Origin: Obscuribacter phosphatis_A
GTDB taxonomy: Bacteria > Cyanobacteriota > Vampirovibrionia > Obscuribacterales > Obscuribacteraceae
Direction: 5' to 3'
DNA: 64,000 nucleotides
NCBI GenBank assembly: GCA_017303615.1
Contig: JAFLCK010000022.1
Coordinates: forward strand, 1-64,000
Part shown: positions 25,112-33,743 of the stretch, one piece after another
Numbering within the stretch: the first letter of the stretch is position 1
Layout: every line of letters begins with the position of its first letter
Position numbers and translations under genes: made by a program
Notes under the pieces: generated by a model
The model's database searches: none
What the model saw: only the letters and a program-made list of their open reading frames with translations
Told to the model about the DNA's origin: nothing

Positions 25112-26317
25112 GTGTCCGACGGGCAAACCATACAACTAGGCGATCTGCTGGTGAAAGCGGGGCTTTTGCCGGAAGAAAAGCTTGATGAGGCAAGCCGTCT
25201 AGCTCTGAAGATGCGCCTACCCATTGGTCGCATACTGACCATGCATGGTCATGTCAGCGAAGCTATTTTAGCCAAAGCCATTGAAGTGCAGGCCAGAATA
25301 AGAGACCAAGCCATAAGCATCGACCTAGGCATAAAAGCCCTGGCGATGGTTGCCCGCGAGAATATAGATATAGACCAGGCAGTCGAAAAACTGACACCTA
25401 AAGCCAAGCCCCTACCGGTGCCCACCGAAAATCGCCTGGGCGAAATAATTATGGCAGCCGGCTATGCCACCCCCAAACAAGTGCAAGAAGCCATGGTACA
25501 CGCCGCCGATACCGGACTGCCACTAGGGATGGTGCTAGTCAGCAAGGGCATCATCACTCGCTCTGGGCTAAATTCCGCTCTAGGAGCCCAAAGACTAATT
25601 AGATTGGGCGAAAACGAAAGAGACAAGATTATCTTTGCCCTAAAAGAAGCCAGACTAAGAGCCAAGAGCTTCTCCGAAACTCTGCGCAAAAACGCCATCG
25701 ACCCCTCAGTTTTAGAACAAGACTTTGGCGTCGGAGAACTGCTGGTTATGGCCGGTGTACTTTCTGAAAGTCAGCTGCTGACAGCAAAAGAGCAAGAAGT
25801 GGTGGATGGCACACCGTTGGAAAAAGCAATCACCAACTGCGGAGCAGCCTCTGAGCCTTGCGTGCAAACAGCCACCCAACTTTTGAAGATGATCAAAGAA
25901 GGCATGCTCTTCGAAAATCAAGCCGCCAACATACTCAAGAAGATTCAGTTTGTTACCTCTTATGATGAGCTGAACAAAGTATTGGCGTCTATTGATGAAA
26001 TTCAAGAAGAGATGGGCGAAGAAATCGTGGAAGTTGAAATTCCCGAGATTCTCAAAAAAGCTGGTTTGCTCTCTGATAAAGAACTGCAAATAGCCACCAA
26101 TCTCGCTCTTTCTAATCGCCAACCTTTGCTGAAGACACTGATTGACGCGAAACTGGTGAGCGAACGCAATCTGACTATTGCCAATCAGTGCAAGGTCTAT
26201 CTAGACCATAAGCTGATTCAGCCCAATCAAGCCACCATCGCTATTGTCTATGCCCTAGAAAACAACTTATCTATAGACGAAACACTTGATAGTTTCGGCT
26301 GGTCGGCGCCTGCCTAA
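25112..26317 (+). CDS. Protein of four MshEN/GspE-N-like repeats, no ATPase
   Basis: The 401-residue cytoplasmic protein contains four repeats of about 38 residues, starting near 9, 109, 207 and 311. They follow the pattern LGDLLVKAGLL...L...LPIGRIL (second copy RLGEIIMAAGY...LPLGMVL). This is the pattern of the N-terminal MshEN domain of type II secretion and type IV pilus ATPases (GspE, PilB, MshE), which binds c-di-GMP. Helical spacers of about 60 residues separate the repeats, and a helical tail ends the protein. No Walker motif or ATPase domain follows, so it is not an assembly ATPase. A role as a nucleotide-sensing scaffold is inference. The start is GTG with AGGGAA upstream. It is co-directional with the degenerate-GGDEF gene and is presumably co-transcribed with it. 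Confidence 0.75.
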   Translation: MSDGQTIQLGDLLVKAGLLPEEKLDEASRLALKMRLPIGRILTMHGHVSEAILAKAIEVQARIRDQAISIDLGIKALAMVARENIDIDQAVEKLTPKAKPLPVPTENRLGEIIMAAGYATPKQVQEAMVHAADTGLPLGMVLVSKGIITRSGLNSALGAQRLIRLGENERDKIIFALKEARLRAKSFSETLRKNAIDPSVLEQDFGVGELLVMAGVLSESQLLTAKEQEVVDGTPLEKAITNCGAASEPCVQTATQLLKMIKEGMLFENQAANILKKIQFVTSYDELNKVLASIDEIQEEMGEEIVEVEIPEILKKAGLLSDKELQIATNLALSNRQPLLKTLIDAKLVSERNLTIANQCKVYLDHKLIQPNQATIAIVYALENNLSIDETLDSFGWSAPA

Positions 26318-26330
26318 CTAGTTATATAGA

Positions 26331-26546
26331 TCAACTATTTATATAAAGCCTGGTCAAACTAATAAGAAAAACCAGCACAAAAGCACATGCAGAAAATAGA
26401 AAAGCAGTCTCTATGAAGCTGGACTGCGCGCCGGAGGACACAACATACAGAGGTGCCGTCTGGCCAAGAAATGCACCAGTCTCAAGCAATTGCTCAAAAT
26501 TACCGCCTTGGATTCCAGAAATTGATGCCGACATAAGCGCGCTCAT
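26331..26546 (-). CDS. Small hypothetical membrane protein
   Basis: This 71-residue product has one strong transmembrane helix near its C-terminus (IETAFLFSACAFVLVFLISL) and a glycine-rich, moderately hydrophobic N-terminal half. The ribosome binding site AAGGGGG six bases before the ATG is among the best in the window and argues for a real gene. No family is recognised. It lies between the convergent MshEN-repeat gene and the MBOAT gene transcribed in the same direction. Confidence 0.5.
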   Translation of the reverse strand: MSALMSASISGIQGGNFEQLLETGAFLGQTAPLYVVSSGAQSSFIETAFLFSACAFVLVFLISLTRLYINS

Positions 26547-26648
26547 ACAAGCCCCCTTCAGAAAATCTGTTTGCGAGTTCCTATATATAAGACGTAATTT
26601 GCCGACAAAAAGTTCAAAAGCGAGGGCAAAATCTTAGATTAATTCAGC

Positions 26649-28109
26649 CTAGAACTGGAAATAGATAAAGGGTGCCGAGTTATCAGGCTGGAAAGTGACC
26701 ATGGCTACGATCAACAAAGTGCAAAAGACTGCCTGCACAATAGCCGGAGTGCGCTGGAAGAAGCGCTTTTCGTTGAGCCAGCTCACCGGTAGATTGGTGA
26801 GCAACAAAGCAAGCACCATGATCATTACTATAGGCACAATCACAGGCATTTCCTGACGCATGACCAAGAAATGATCGGGAGCCCCCATGCTGTAGAAGGG
26901 GCGCATGATCAGCATGCGCTTCACCATAAGGAAGGCGGCATTAATGTCTTGAATGCGGAAGAAGACCCAGCCGATACAAACCGCATGAAAAGTAAGGAAG
27001 AGGGAAAGATAGTGCCAAATCTGACCACCCACCTTGCTCTCAATAAAGCTCTTGATACTAGGTATAGTGGCACGCCAGGCAGCAAATTCGCGATGGACAA
27101 TGAGAGCCAGTCCGTGGAAGACTCCCCAAACGACGAAGTTCCAGGAAGCACCGTGCCAAAGACCACCGAGAGCCATAGTCAGAAAAAGATTGCGATTAGT
27201 CAGCCAACGACCACCACGCGAACCGCCCAAAGGAATGAAGAGATAATCGCGTAACCAGGTGGAAAGTGAGACATGCCAACGGTGCCAGAAATCAGCCATA
27301 TTGGCGGCTATATAGGGCATGTTGAAGTTGATTGGAATATGATAGCCAAAGAGCAGTGCCGAACCGCGTCCTACATCAGTATAGCCAGAGAAGTCAAAAT
27401 AAATTTGGAAGGCGAAGGCATAGGCGAAGAGCCATAACTCGGGGCCGCTGTATAGTTCAGGATGCTCCATGCCCATCTGCACGAAGACTGAAAGATTGTC
27501 GGCGAGCAAAAGCTTTTTGGCTAAACCAATGATGATGAGCGGCACACCTTCATCAAAATAGCTGAGCCTGACTTTGTTGTCGGCTTGCATCTGGGCGACA
27601 AAATCAGGGAAACGCTTGATTGGTCCGGCAATTTGGGTCGGGAAGAAAGCGGCAAACAAAGCGAAGAGCACAAAAGAATCTATAGGCTTTTTGCCGCGAT
27701 AGATTTCAAATAGATAGTGAATGAACTCGAAAGTAAAAAAGGAGATGCCTAGAGGCAGAATGATGTTGAAGCTCCAGTGTGGATTTTGCGCCCCAAATAA
27801 AGGAAAGAGCCCCCCCACTGAATCGGCAAAGAAATTGGCATACTTGAAGATAGCCAAGACCACTAAGTTGATCACTATGCCGGCGCCGAGGATTTTTTTG
27901 TTGCTGTGGTCTTTGGCTAGGTACTTGCCCCACAACCAGTTGAACAAAGTGAGCGGCACAATTAGGGCCAGGAACTGCCAAATGAAGCTGGCATAAAAGT
28001 AGTAACTGGCGACAAGCAGCATGGGCAGACGCCAGGCTTTGGGCAAGACCCAAAACAATGCCACGATGACTGGCAAGAAAACCAAATACTGCAGACTTGT
28101 GAAAAGCAT
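26649..28109 (-). CDS. MBOAT family O-acyltransferase (AlgI-like)
   Basis: This membrane-bound O-acyltransferase has about 11 helices. The family's essential His is in GGLWHGASWNF and is preceded by FWHRWHVSLSTWLRDYLF; FFPTQIAGPIKR and FDFSGYTDVGRG are further AlgI/DltB-type blocks. It transfers acyl groups across the membrane to a polysaccharide at the cell surface, as AlgI does to alginate. At 486 residues it has family length. No companion SGNH/AlgX-J acyl-transfer protein lies next to it. Its place between glycosyltransferase and rhamnose genes fits decoration of a surface polysaccharide. Confidence 0.93.
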   Translation of the reverse strand: MLFTSLQYLVFLPVIVALFWVLPKAWRLPMLLVASYYFYASFIWQFLALIVPLTLFNWLWGKYLAKDHSNKKILGAGIVINLVVLAIFKYANFFADSVGGLFPLFGAQNPHWSFNIILPLGISFFTFEFIHYLFEIYRGKKPIDSFVLFALFAAFFPTQIAGPIKRFPDFVAQMQADNKVRLSYFDEGVPLIIIGLAKKLLLADNLSVFVQMGMEHPELYSGPELWLFAYAFAFQIYFDFSGYTDVGRGSALLFGYHIPINFNMPYIAANMADFWHRWHVSLSTWLRDYLFIPLGGSRGGRWLTNRNLFLTMALGGLWHGASWNFVVWGVFHGLALIVHREFAAWRATIPSIKSFIESKVGGQIWHYLSLFLTFHAVCIGWVFFRIQDINAAFLMVKRMLIMRPFYSMGAPDHFLVMRQEMPVIVPIVMIMVLALLLTNLPVSWLNEKRFFQRTPAIVQAVFCTLLIVAMVTFQPDNSAPFIYFQF

Positions 28110-28294
28110 CTATAGACTCTTCGAAGAGGATTTGGCGTGATAATACCACCCTTCCTCTTTTCAAGCCCTAAGCCCAGTTAAGCCAGCGGCCCGTAAAACT
28201 TTTCTTATCTTAATTCGAGGGCTTGGCTGAGCTTTAGTTTTTATTTCAGCTCGAGCTCTCGGTCGAGCTTGCGGTCTTCTCTCGGCTCTAACCG

Positions 28295-29188
28295 TTATTT
28301 GAGCTTATACATGGCAATGCGCAGATAAGCCAGCGACATAAGCCCGCAATAGGCGAAGCCGTCCAACCACCAACGATTGCCCCGATAATGCTTATGCCAA
28401 AAGCGATAGAGCCCTTTGTGCGATGAAATAATCATGGGCACTTTCACTTGCTTAATCGACTGACCATAATGGTGCACGACTTGAGCGCTCGGTGTAAACC
28501 AGATTTCGTAACCGCTTTGAATAATGCGAAAGCACCAATCTACTTCTTCGAAAAGCATGAAATAACCTTCATCGAGGCTGCCTACTTTCTCAAAAATCTC
28601 TCGTTTGACCATGAGGCAAGCCCCTTCAGGCTGGTCTACACAGCGCTCATCATCATGGTTCCAGTCAAGCATCTTATAGCGGCGAAACTCTTTGCCGAAT
28701 TTGCTTGAGGCGGGAAAGAGCCTAGACAGCCCGAGAAGCTCGTAAAGCATGCCGGTAAAGGTAGGAAACTCGCGGCAGGATCTCTGAATCGAACCATCGC
28801 TGTTAAGCAGTTGCGGCGCCACGACACCGCAGCGCGGGTGCTTAGCAAAGAACCGCAGCAGCGTGGCCAGGGCGCCCGGCTTAATCTCTGTATCGGGATT
28901 GAGCAAAAGAATATAGTCGCCGCTCGCTAGTTTGAAAGCCTGATTGTTAGCTTTGGCAAAGCCCAAGTTCTGATCGTTGGCAATAAGATGCACCCAAGGG
29001 TGCTCGCTTTTGGCCATATCGGATGAGCCATCAGCAGAAGCGTTATCGACCAGAAAGACTTCTACATCGTTATGCGAGGCGAAGTCGCTTTCAGCCTTGA
29101 ACCGCTCGATTTCAGCCTGCAGAGCCACAAGACAGGCGCGCAAGAGATCTTTGGTATTCCAACTGACGATTACGATAGATAAGAGCAT
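28295..29188 (-). CDS. Family 2 glycosyltransferase, rhamnosyltransferase-like
   Basis: The 297-residue GT2 enzyme resembles dTDP-rhamnosyltransferases such as WbbL. It has the opening LSIVIVSWNTKDLLRACL, the VDNASADGS loop, LGFAKANNQ, the DxD-like NPDTEI and the acceptor-side EVDWCFRI motif. A hydrophobic C-terminal segment (GFAYCGLMSLAYLRIAM) may contact the membrane. It reads away from the rmlABDC set, which lies 160 bases to the right, so use of dTDP-rhamnose as donor is plausible but not shown. The 185 bases downstream, up to the MBOAT gene, hold nothing recognisable. Confidence 0.9.
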   Translation of the reverse strand: MLLSIVIVSWNTKDLLRACLVALQAEIERFKAESDFASHNDVEVFLVDNASADGSSDMAKSEHPWVHLIANDQNLGFAKANNQAFKLASGDYILLLNPDTEIKPGALATLLRFFAKHPRCGVVAPQLLNSDGSIQRSCREFPTFTGMLYELLGLSRLFPASSKFGKEFRRYKMLDWNHDDERCVDQPEGACLMVKREIFEKVGSLDEGYFMLFEEVDWCFRIIQSGYEIWFTPSAQVVHHYGQSIKQVKVPMIISSHKGLYRFWHKHYRGNRWWLDGFAYCGLMSLAYLRIAMYKLK

Positions 29189-29361
29189 TTCTTTGACATT
29201 TTTAAAACCGCCTTAGTTTAGCCCTTTCGGGCGGCAATTAATTTAGGTCATTTTTATAAGTGCTTTTTATACTCTTGTTCATGCGCGCCCTGTCCACATC
29301 TTTTAGACTATCTAGCGGGTTGAGACCGTGTTTGTATGACTGTTAGATAGTGGATAGCGCC

Positions 29362-29925
29362 ATGCTTGCCAAGAGACTTACCGACTTTATCATTTCCGCT
29401 TCCGCCCTAGTGGTATTGGCACCATTACTCATTTTTATCGCCTTGGCCATCAAGCTTGATTCAAAAGGTCCGATTATCTTCAAACAGCGAAGAGTGGGTC
29501 AAAACGGCGAATTCTTTGAAATTTATAAATTTCGCACCATGCGCACAGGCACGCCGGATCTGCCTACAGACCAGATGCTCAAACTACCCAGCCCTATCAC
29601 CAGGGTCGGAAATTTCCTGCGAAAAACCAGTCTAGATGAGCTTCCACAGCTATTCAATGTTCTAGCAGGACAGATGAGCTTAGTAGGACCGAGACCGGCT
29701 CTGTATAATCAACTGGAATTGACGGAGCGGAGAAAGGACGAAGGCGTCCTCAAATTCCTCCCCGGCATAACTGGTTGGGCCCAGGTCAATGGCCGAGATG
29801 AGCTTCCCGATGAAGTGAAAGTCAAAGCCGACAAGTGGTACTGCGACCACTGGAGTTACTGGCTCGATTTGCGCATTATATTTATGACGTTCGGCGCGGT
29901 GTTCAGCAAGAAAGGAGCCAATTGA
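29362..29925 (+). CDS. Bacterial sugar transferase (initiating phosphoglycosyl transferase)
   Basis: This monotopic phosphoglycosyl transferase moves a sugar-1-phosphate from a nucleotide sugar to undecaprenyl phosphate, starting assembly of a repeat unit. It has the short form (PglC or the WcaJ catalytic part), with one N-terminal re-entrant helix (FIISASALVVLAPLLIFIAL). The core has FKQRRVGQNG, YKFRTM and the catalytic Asp-Glu pair in KTSLDELPQL, followed by MSLVGPRPA and PGITGWAQVNGR. The start may be this ATG or a GTG four codons earlier. It heads the rml operon, 25 bases before rmlA. Confidence 0.94.
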   Translation: MLAKRLTDFIISASALVVLAPLLIFIALAIKLDSKGPIIFKQRRVGQNGEFFEIYKFRTMRTGTPDLPTDQMLKLPSPITRVGNFLRKTSLDELPQLFNVLAGQMSLVGPRPALYNQLELTERRKDEGVLKFLPGITGWAQVNGRDELPDEVKVKADKWYCDHWSYWLDLRIIFMTFGAVFSKKGAN

Positions 29926-29950
29926 GGCTCGTTTTCTAAGGAGAGAAGAA

Positions 29951-31024
29951 ATGAAAGGTCTAATATTGAGCGGCGGAAAAGGCACAAGAATGCGCCCGAT
30001 CACCCACACAGCCGCCAAGCAGCTTCTACCCGTGGCCAACAAGCCTATTTTGTTCTACGGCATCGAAGCCCTCATAGATGCGGGCATCAAAGAAATAGGC
30101 ATCATCATCAGCCCTGAAACAGGCAATGATGTCAAAGAATGTGTCGGCGACGGCAGCCGCTGGGGCATAAAAATAGATTACATTCTGCAGGCTGAGCCCC
30201 TCGGACTGGCCCACGCAGTCAAGACAGCCAGAGACTTCCTGAAAGATTCGCCTTTTGTGATGTACCTGGGCGACAACTTGATCAAAGACGGAGTAGGACC
30301 GCTGGTGGAGCGCTTCAAGCAAGGCGGCGCCGATGCCTTTATTTTGCTCAAAGAAGTAGCTAATCCTAGTTCTTTTGGCGTGGCTCTGCTCGATCCGGAT
30401 GGTCGCATCAACTGCCTGGAAGAAAAGCCGGCCAAGCCCAAGAGCAATCTAGCCCTTGTTGGTGTTTATCTTTTCAACCCTAAAATCCATGTCGCTATAG
30501 ACCGCATCAAGCCCAGCAAAAGAGGCGAGCTTGAAATAACCGACGCCATTCAAGAATTGATCAATACTGGAAACCGGGTCGATAGTCACATTCTTACTTC
30601 GTGGTGGCTGGATACCGGGAAGAAAGACGATATGCTTGAAGCCAATCGCGTCGTGCTTGACGAAATGACCGATGTGGCTATGAACGGCGATATGGACGGG
30701 AGCTCGAGAGTTTCAGGGCGTGTGCAAATCGGCAAGGGCAGCAAGCTTATCAACTGCACAGTGAGAGGCCCGGCTGTTATCGGCGAAAACTGCCACCTGG
30801 AAAACAGCTATGTTGGTCCCTTCACCTCAATCGGCGACGGCGCCCGCGTCAGTCATGCCGAAATTGAACACTGCATCTTGCGCGAGAAATGCCAAATTAT
30901 GGAATTCCATGGACGCATAGCCGACAGCTTGATTGGTGTAAACGTTGAGCTGACTCGCTCAAACAACAAACCACATGCATTTCGCCTCATGATTGGCGAC
31001 GACTCTAAAGTAGAAGTAGTCTAG
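29951..31024 (+). CDS. rmlA: Glucose-1-phosphate thymidylyltransferase, long form
   Basis: RmlA makes dTDP-glucose from dTTP and glucose-1-phosphate. The signature GGKGTRMRPIT with the following Lys-Gln-Leu-Leu-Pro is intact, as are AEPLGLAHAVKTA, the metal-binding YLGDNLI and the sugar-site LEEKP. The 357 residues are longer than the short RmlA (about 290). The extra C-terminal part shows hexapeptide left-handed beta-helix character (IGENCHLENSYVGPFTSIG). This is the long form found in Archaea, Actinobacteria and Cyanobacteria-like groups. A strong AAGGAGAGAAG site precedes the ATG. Confidence 0.94.
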   Translation: MKGLILSGGKGTRMRPITHTAAKQLLPVANKPILFYGIEALIDAGIKEIGIIISPETGNDVKECVGDGSRWGIKIDYILQAEPLGLAHAVKTARDFLKDSPFVMYLGDNLIKDGVGPLVERFKQGGADAFILLKEVANPSSFGVALLDPDGRINCLEEKPAKPKSNLALVGVYLFNPKIHVAIDRIKPSKRGELEITDAIQELINTGNRVDSHILTSWWLDTGKKDDMLEANRVVLDEMTDVAMNGDMDGSSRVSGRVQIGKGSKLINCTVRGPAVIGENCHLENSYVGPFTSIGDGARVSHAEIEHCILREKCQIMEFHGRIADSLIGVNVELTRSNNKPHAFRLMIGDDSKVEVV

Positions 31025-31056
31025 GAAGAGAGCCGTTAAGTTAAATAATTCTGAGC

Positions 31057-31084
31057 AATTTAAGGCGCTATAGCGCCTTAAATT
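31057..31084. terminator. Perfect 28-bp palindrome between rmlA and rmlB
   Basis: The 14-base arm AATTTAAGGCGCTA is followed immediately by its exact reverse complement. As RNA it would fold as a stem with a minimal loop. The following bases (ACCCGTTTTCG) contain only a short T-run. It could be a weak terminator that reduces read-through from rmlA to rmlB or a processing site. A repressor operator is another possibility. Confidence 0.45.
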
Positions 31085-31172
31085 ACCCGTTTTCGCTTGA
31101 TCCGAAGCACCTTTCAAGTGGAAAATTGCATATCTGTAGAAGACCCGTATTTTGAATCACGAGGAAATTTCG

Positions 31173-32234
31173 ATGAGACTTCTCATTACCGGCGGATTGG
31201 GCTTTATCGGCAGCAATCTTGTTAGATACTTGCTTGAGACCCATCCCGACTATGAAATCATCAATCTCGACGCCGAGACCTATGCCGGTCACAGAGAAAA
31301 TCTGGCCGACGTAGACAAAAATCCCAAGTACAAACTGGTGGTCGGTCGCGTCGAAGACGAGAAGCTGGTCGATGAAATAGTCTCAGGCAAAAAGTTCGGA
31401 GCCATCGACGGCATAATCAACTTGGCTGCTGAAAGCCATGTCGACCGCTCTATCTCAGACCCCTTTGTTTTTGTGAAGAGCAATGTCATGGGTACCCATG
31501 TGCTGCTCGACGCCGCCTTCAGACATGGTCTGAAAGCCGGTGCCAGCCAGCCCTACAAGCCGGAAGATTACAAAATCAAATATGTCCAAGTCTCGACAGA
31601 CGAAGTTTATGGCTCACTGGGACCGGAAGGTCTCTTCACCGAAGAAACACCGCTGCAACCAAATAGCCCTTATTCAGCCAGTAAAGCATCGGCTGACATG
31701 CTCTGCCGCGCTTACTTCCATACCTACGGCATGCCCACTGTGATCACCCGTTGTTCCAACAACTACGGTCCCTATCAGCATCCCGAAAAACTCATCCCTC
31801 TTTTCATCACCAATCTGCTCAAAGGTGAGAAAGTACCGGTTTATGGCGATGGTCTCAATGTCAGAGATTGGTTGCAAGTGGAAGACCACTGTTCAGCCAT
31901 CGATCTAGCCTTCCACAAAGGCGTTCCCGGCGAAGTCTACAACGTGGGCGGTCACAATGAGCGCACCAATATGTACATAACCAAGCTAATCATCTCTGAA
32001 CTGGGCAAAGGCGAAGAGATGATCAAATACGTACAAGACAGACTTGGCCACGACCGTCGCTATGCCATCGACTCCAGCAAAATTCAAAAAGAACTGGGCT
32101 GGAAACCGAAGCATACATTCGAAACCGGTATCAGAGCCACTATCAAGTGGTACACCGAGAACACCGAGTGGGTAAAAACAGTAAGCACTCCTCATAAAGA
32201 AGCAGAGCGCGAACTGGCAAAGGCAACACACTAA
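31173..32234 (+). CDS. rmlB: dTDP-glucose 4,6-dehydratase
   Basis: RmlB oxidises, dehydrates and reduces dTDP-glucose to dTDP-4-keto-6-deoxyglucose. It is a short-chain dehydrogenase of the extended type, with the NAD-binding GGLGFIGSN, the catalytic Thr-Asp-Glu in STDEVYGSL, the Tyr-x3-Lys in YSASKAS, and the substrate-side NNYGPYQHPEKLIPLFI. The ATG at 31173 follows GAGGAA at good spacing and is chosen over a TTG seven codons upstream. At 353 residues it is typical. Confidence 0.97.
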   Translation: MRLLITGGLGFIGSNLVRYLLETHPDYEIINLDAETYAGHRENLADVDKNPKYKLVVGRVEDEKLVDEIVSGKKFGAIDGIINLAAESHVDRSISDPFVFVKSNVMGTHVLLDAAFRHGLKAGASQPYKPEDYKIKYVQVSTDEVYGSLGPEGLFTEETPLQPNSPYSASKASADMLCRAYFHTYGMPTVITRCSNNYGPYQHPEKLIPLFITNLLKGEKVPVYGDGLNVRDWLQVEDHCSAIDLAFHKGVPGEVYNVGGHNERTNMYITKLIISELGKGEEMIKYVQDRLGHDRRYAIDSSKIQKELGWKPKHTFETGIRATIKWYTENTEWVKTVSTPHKEAERELAKATH

Positions 32235-32248
32235 ATTAGGCGCAGAAA

Positions 32249-33130
32249 GTGACTGAAGATCTGAAGCGACAAAAAATCCTTGTCACCGGTGCTGGTGGCA
32301 TGTTGGGCAGAGCCCTCGCCCCCTGTCTAAAGAAAAGGGGACATGAAGTCGTAGCCCTGCCAAAAGAAGACCTAGACGTCACAAGCTATGCTCAGGTAGG
32401 AAGCACCCTCAAAAGTGTCAGACCCGAGCTGGTGATTCACTGTGCAGCCTATACCAAGGTAGACCAGGCCGAGTCTGAACCCGGCCTGGCTTACCTGATC
32501 AACGGCTATGGCAGCGAAAATCTAGCGCTTGCCGCTCAAGCCCTAGATATCCCTGTTGTCTACATCAGTTCAGACTATGTTTTCGACGGCGAGCAGAGCA
32601 GCCCCTACACAACCTGGGACAAAACTCGCCCGCTTTCTATCTATGGCAAGTCTAAACTAGCCGGTGAAGAAGCTATTCAAAGACATTTGAACAAGTTTTA
32701 TATTGTCAGGACCAGCTGGCTTTATGGACCGAACGGACCAAACTTTGTAGATACAATCAGCCGCATGGCCAAAGAAGGCAAGCCCCTAAAAGTGGTCTGC
32801 GACCAGATTGGCACTCCCACCTGCACCCTTACACTTTCAGAATATCTTGCCGATCTTATCGCCACCGGCAGATATGGTGTTTATCACGCCACCGACGAGG
32901 GCGTTACCAATTGGTACGAATTCGCCAAAGAGATTGTCAAAGACCTGAAAGTAGAAGTTTCACCCATAGAAACAAAAGATTTCCCGAGACCGGCAACCAG
33001 ACCCAAGTATTCGGTGCTTGACAAAACCACTCTGGTACACACTATCGGCAAAGAGTTAACACCCTGGAAAAAGGCTCTTGCTGATTATCTCGCCTCAGTA
33101 AGAGAGGCGCAGAAAGCAGCCAGTCACTAA
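32249..33130 (+). CDS. rmlD: dTDP-4-dehydrorhamnose reductase
   Basis: RmlD carries out the last step to dTDP-L-rhamnose using NAD(P)H. The N-terminal GAGGMLGRAL nucleotide loop, SSDYVFDG, YGKSKLAGE with the catalytic Tyr and Lys, and RTSWLYGPNGPNF identify it. The start is GTG, 14 bases after the rmlB stop, and at 293 residues it has normal length. The gene order A-B-D-C differs from the enterobacterial B-D-A-C. Confidence 0.96.
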   Translation: MTEDLKRQKILVTGAGGMLGRALAPCLKKRGHEVVALPKEDLDVTSYAQVGSTLKSVRPELVIHCAAYTKVDQAESEPGLAYLINGYGSENLALAAQALDIPVVYISSDYVFDGEQSSPYTTWDKTRPLSIYGKSKLAGEEAIQRHLNKFYIVRTSWLYGPNGPNFVDTISRMAKEGKPLKVVCDQIGTPTCTLTLSEYLADLIATGRYGVYHATDEGVTNWYEFAKEIVKDLKVEVSPIETKDFPRPATRPKYSVLDKTTLVHTIGKELTPWKKALADYLASVREAQKAASH

Positions 33131-33182
33131 TGTTATAATTGCCCAGTCATAGTAGCCGCCAACACATTAACAGTCGATAATT

Positions 33183-33743
33183 ATGCTCATGTTGAAACCC
33201 TTAACACACGAAGCCATCGGAGAAGAGTACAACAAAGAACTCTCCGTGCAAGATTATTCAAAAAAGACAGTCATTGACGGTGTAAAAATCATTACCCTCA
33301 ATATGTTTGTCGACGATGGCGGCTCACTGGCTGAAATCGTGCGCTTCGACGACAATGGCAATTTGCAGATTTTGCCCGACTTCAAAGTGAAGCAATCGAC
33401 TTATTCACAAATGTTGCCCGGCACAATCAAAGCTTTTCACCTGCACTACAACCAAGAAGATGTCTGGTTCATCATGCCTTACGACCGTCTTCTCATCGGT
33501 CTCTTTGATGCCAGAAAAGATTCACCCACCTACAATCAAACCATGCGTTTCGTACTGGGTGCCGGACGAGCCCAAGCTCTCTACATTCCCCGCGGCGTCG
33601 CCCACGGGCTGGCTAATCCCTGGCAAAATCCAGCCAATATGATCTATTTCGTCAATCAGTGCTTCGATCCAAATGAGCCTGATGAGAGAAGATTGCCCTG
33701 GGATATCCTGGGCGAAGATTTCTGGCAGATTCGCAAAGGCTAG
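33183..33743 (+). CDS. rmlC: dTDP-4-dehydrorhamnose 3,5-epimerase family protein
   Basis: RmlC epimerises dTDP-4-keto-6-deoxyglucose at C3 and C5. This cupin protein keeps the catalytic-His region (TIKAFHLHYNQEDVWFI), the RKDSPTYNQ block, the IPRGVAHGLANP strand and the final LPWD. Several positions depart from the strict RmlC consensus (RGLHYQ reads KAFHLHYNQ), so it is a diverged member, but its place as the last rml gene makes the role likely. The start could be this ATG or the one two codons later; neither has a clear ribosome binding site. Confidence 0.85.
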   Translation: MLMLKPLTHEAIGEEYNKELSVQDYSKKTVIDGVKIITLNMFVDDGGSLAEIVRFDDNGNLQILPDFKVKQSTYSQMLPGTIKAFHLHYNQEDVWFIMPYDRLLIGLFDARKDSPTYNQTMRFVLGAGRAQALYIPRGVAHGLANPWQNPANMIYFVNQCFDPNEPDERRLPWDILGEDFWQIRKG

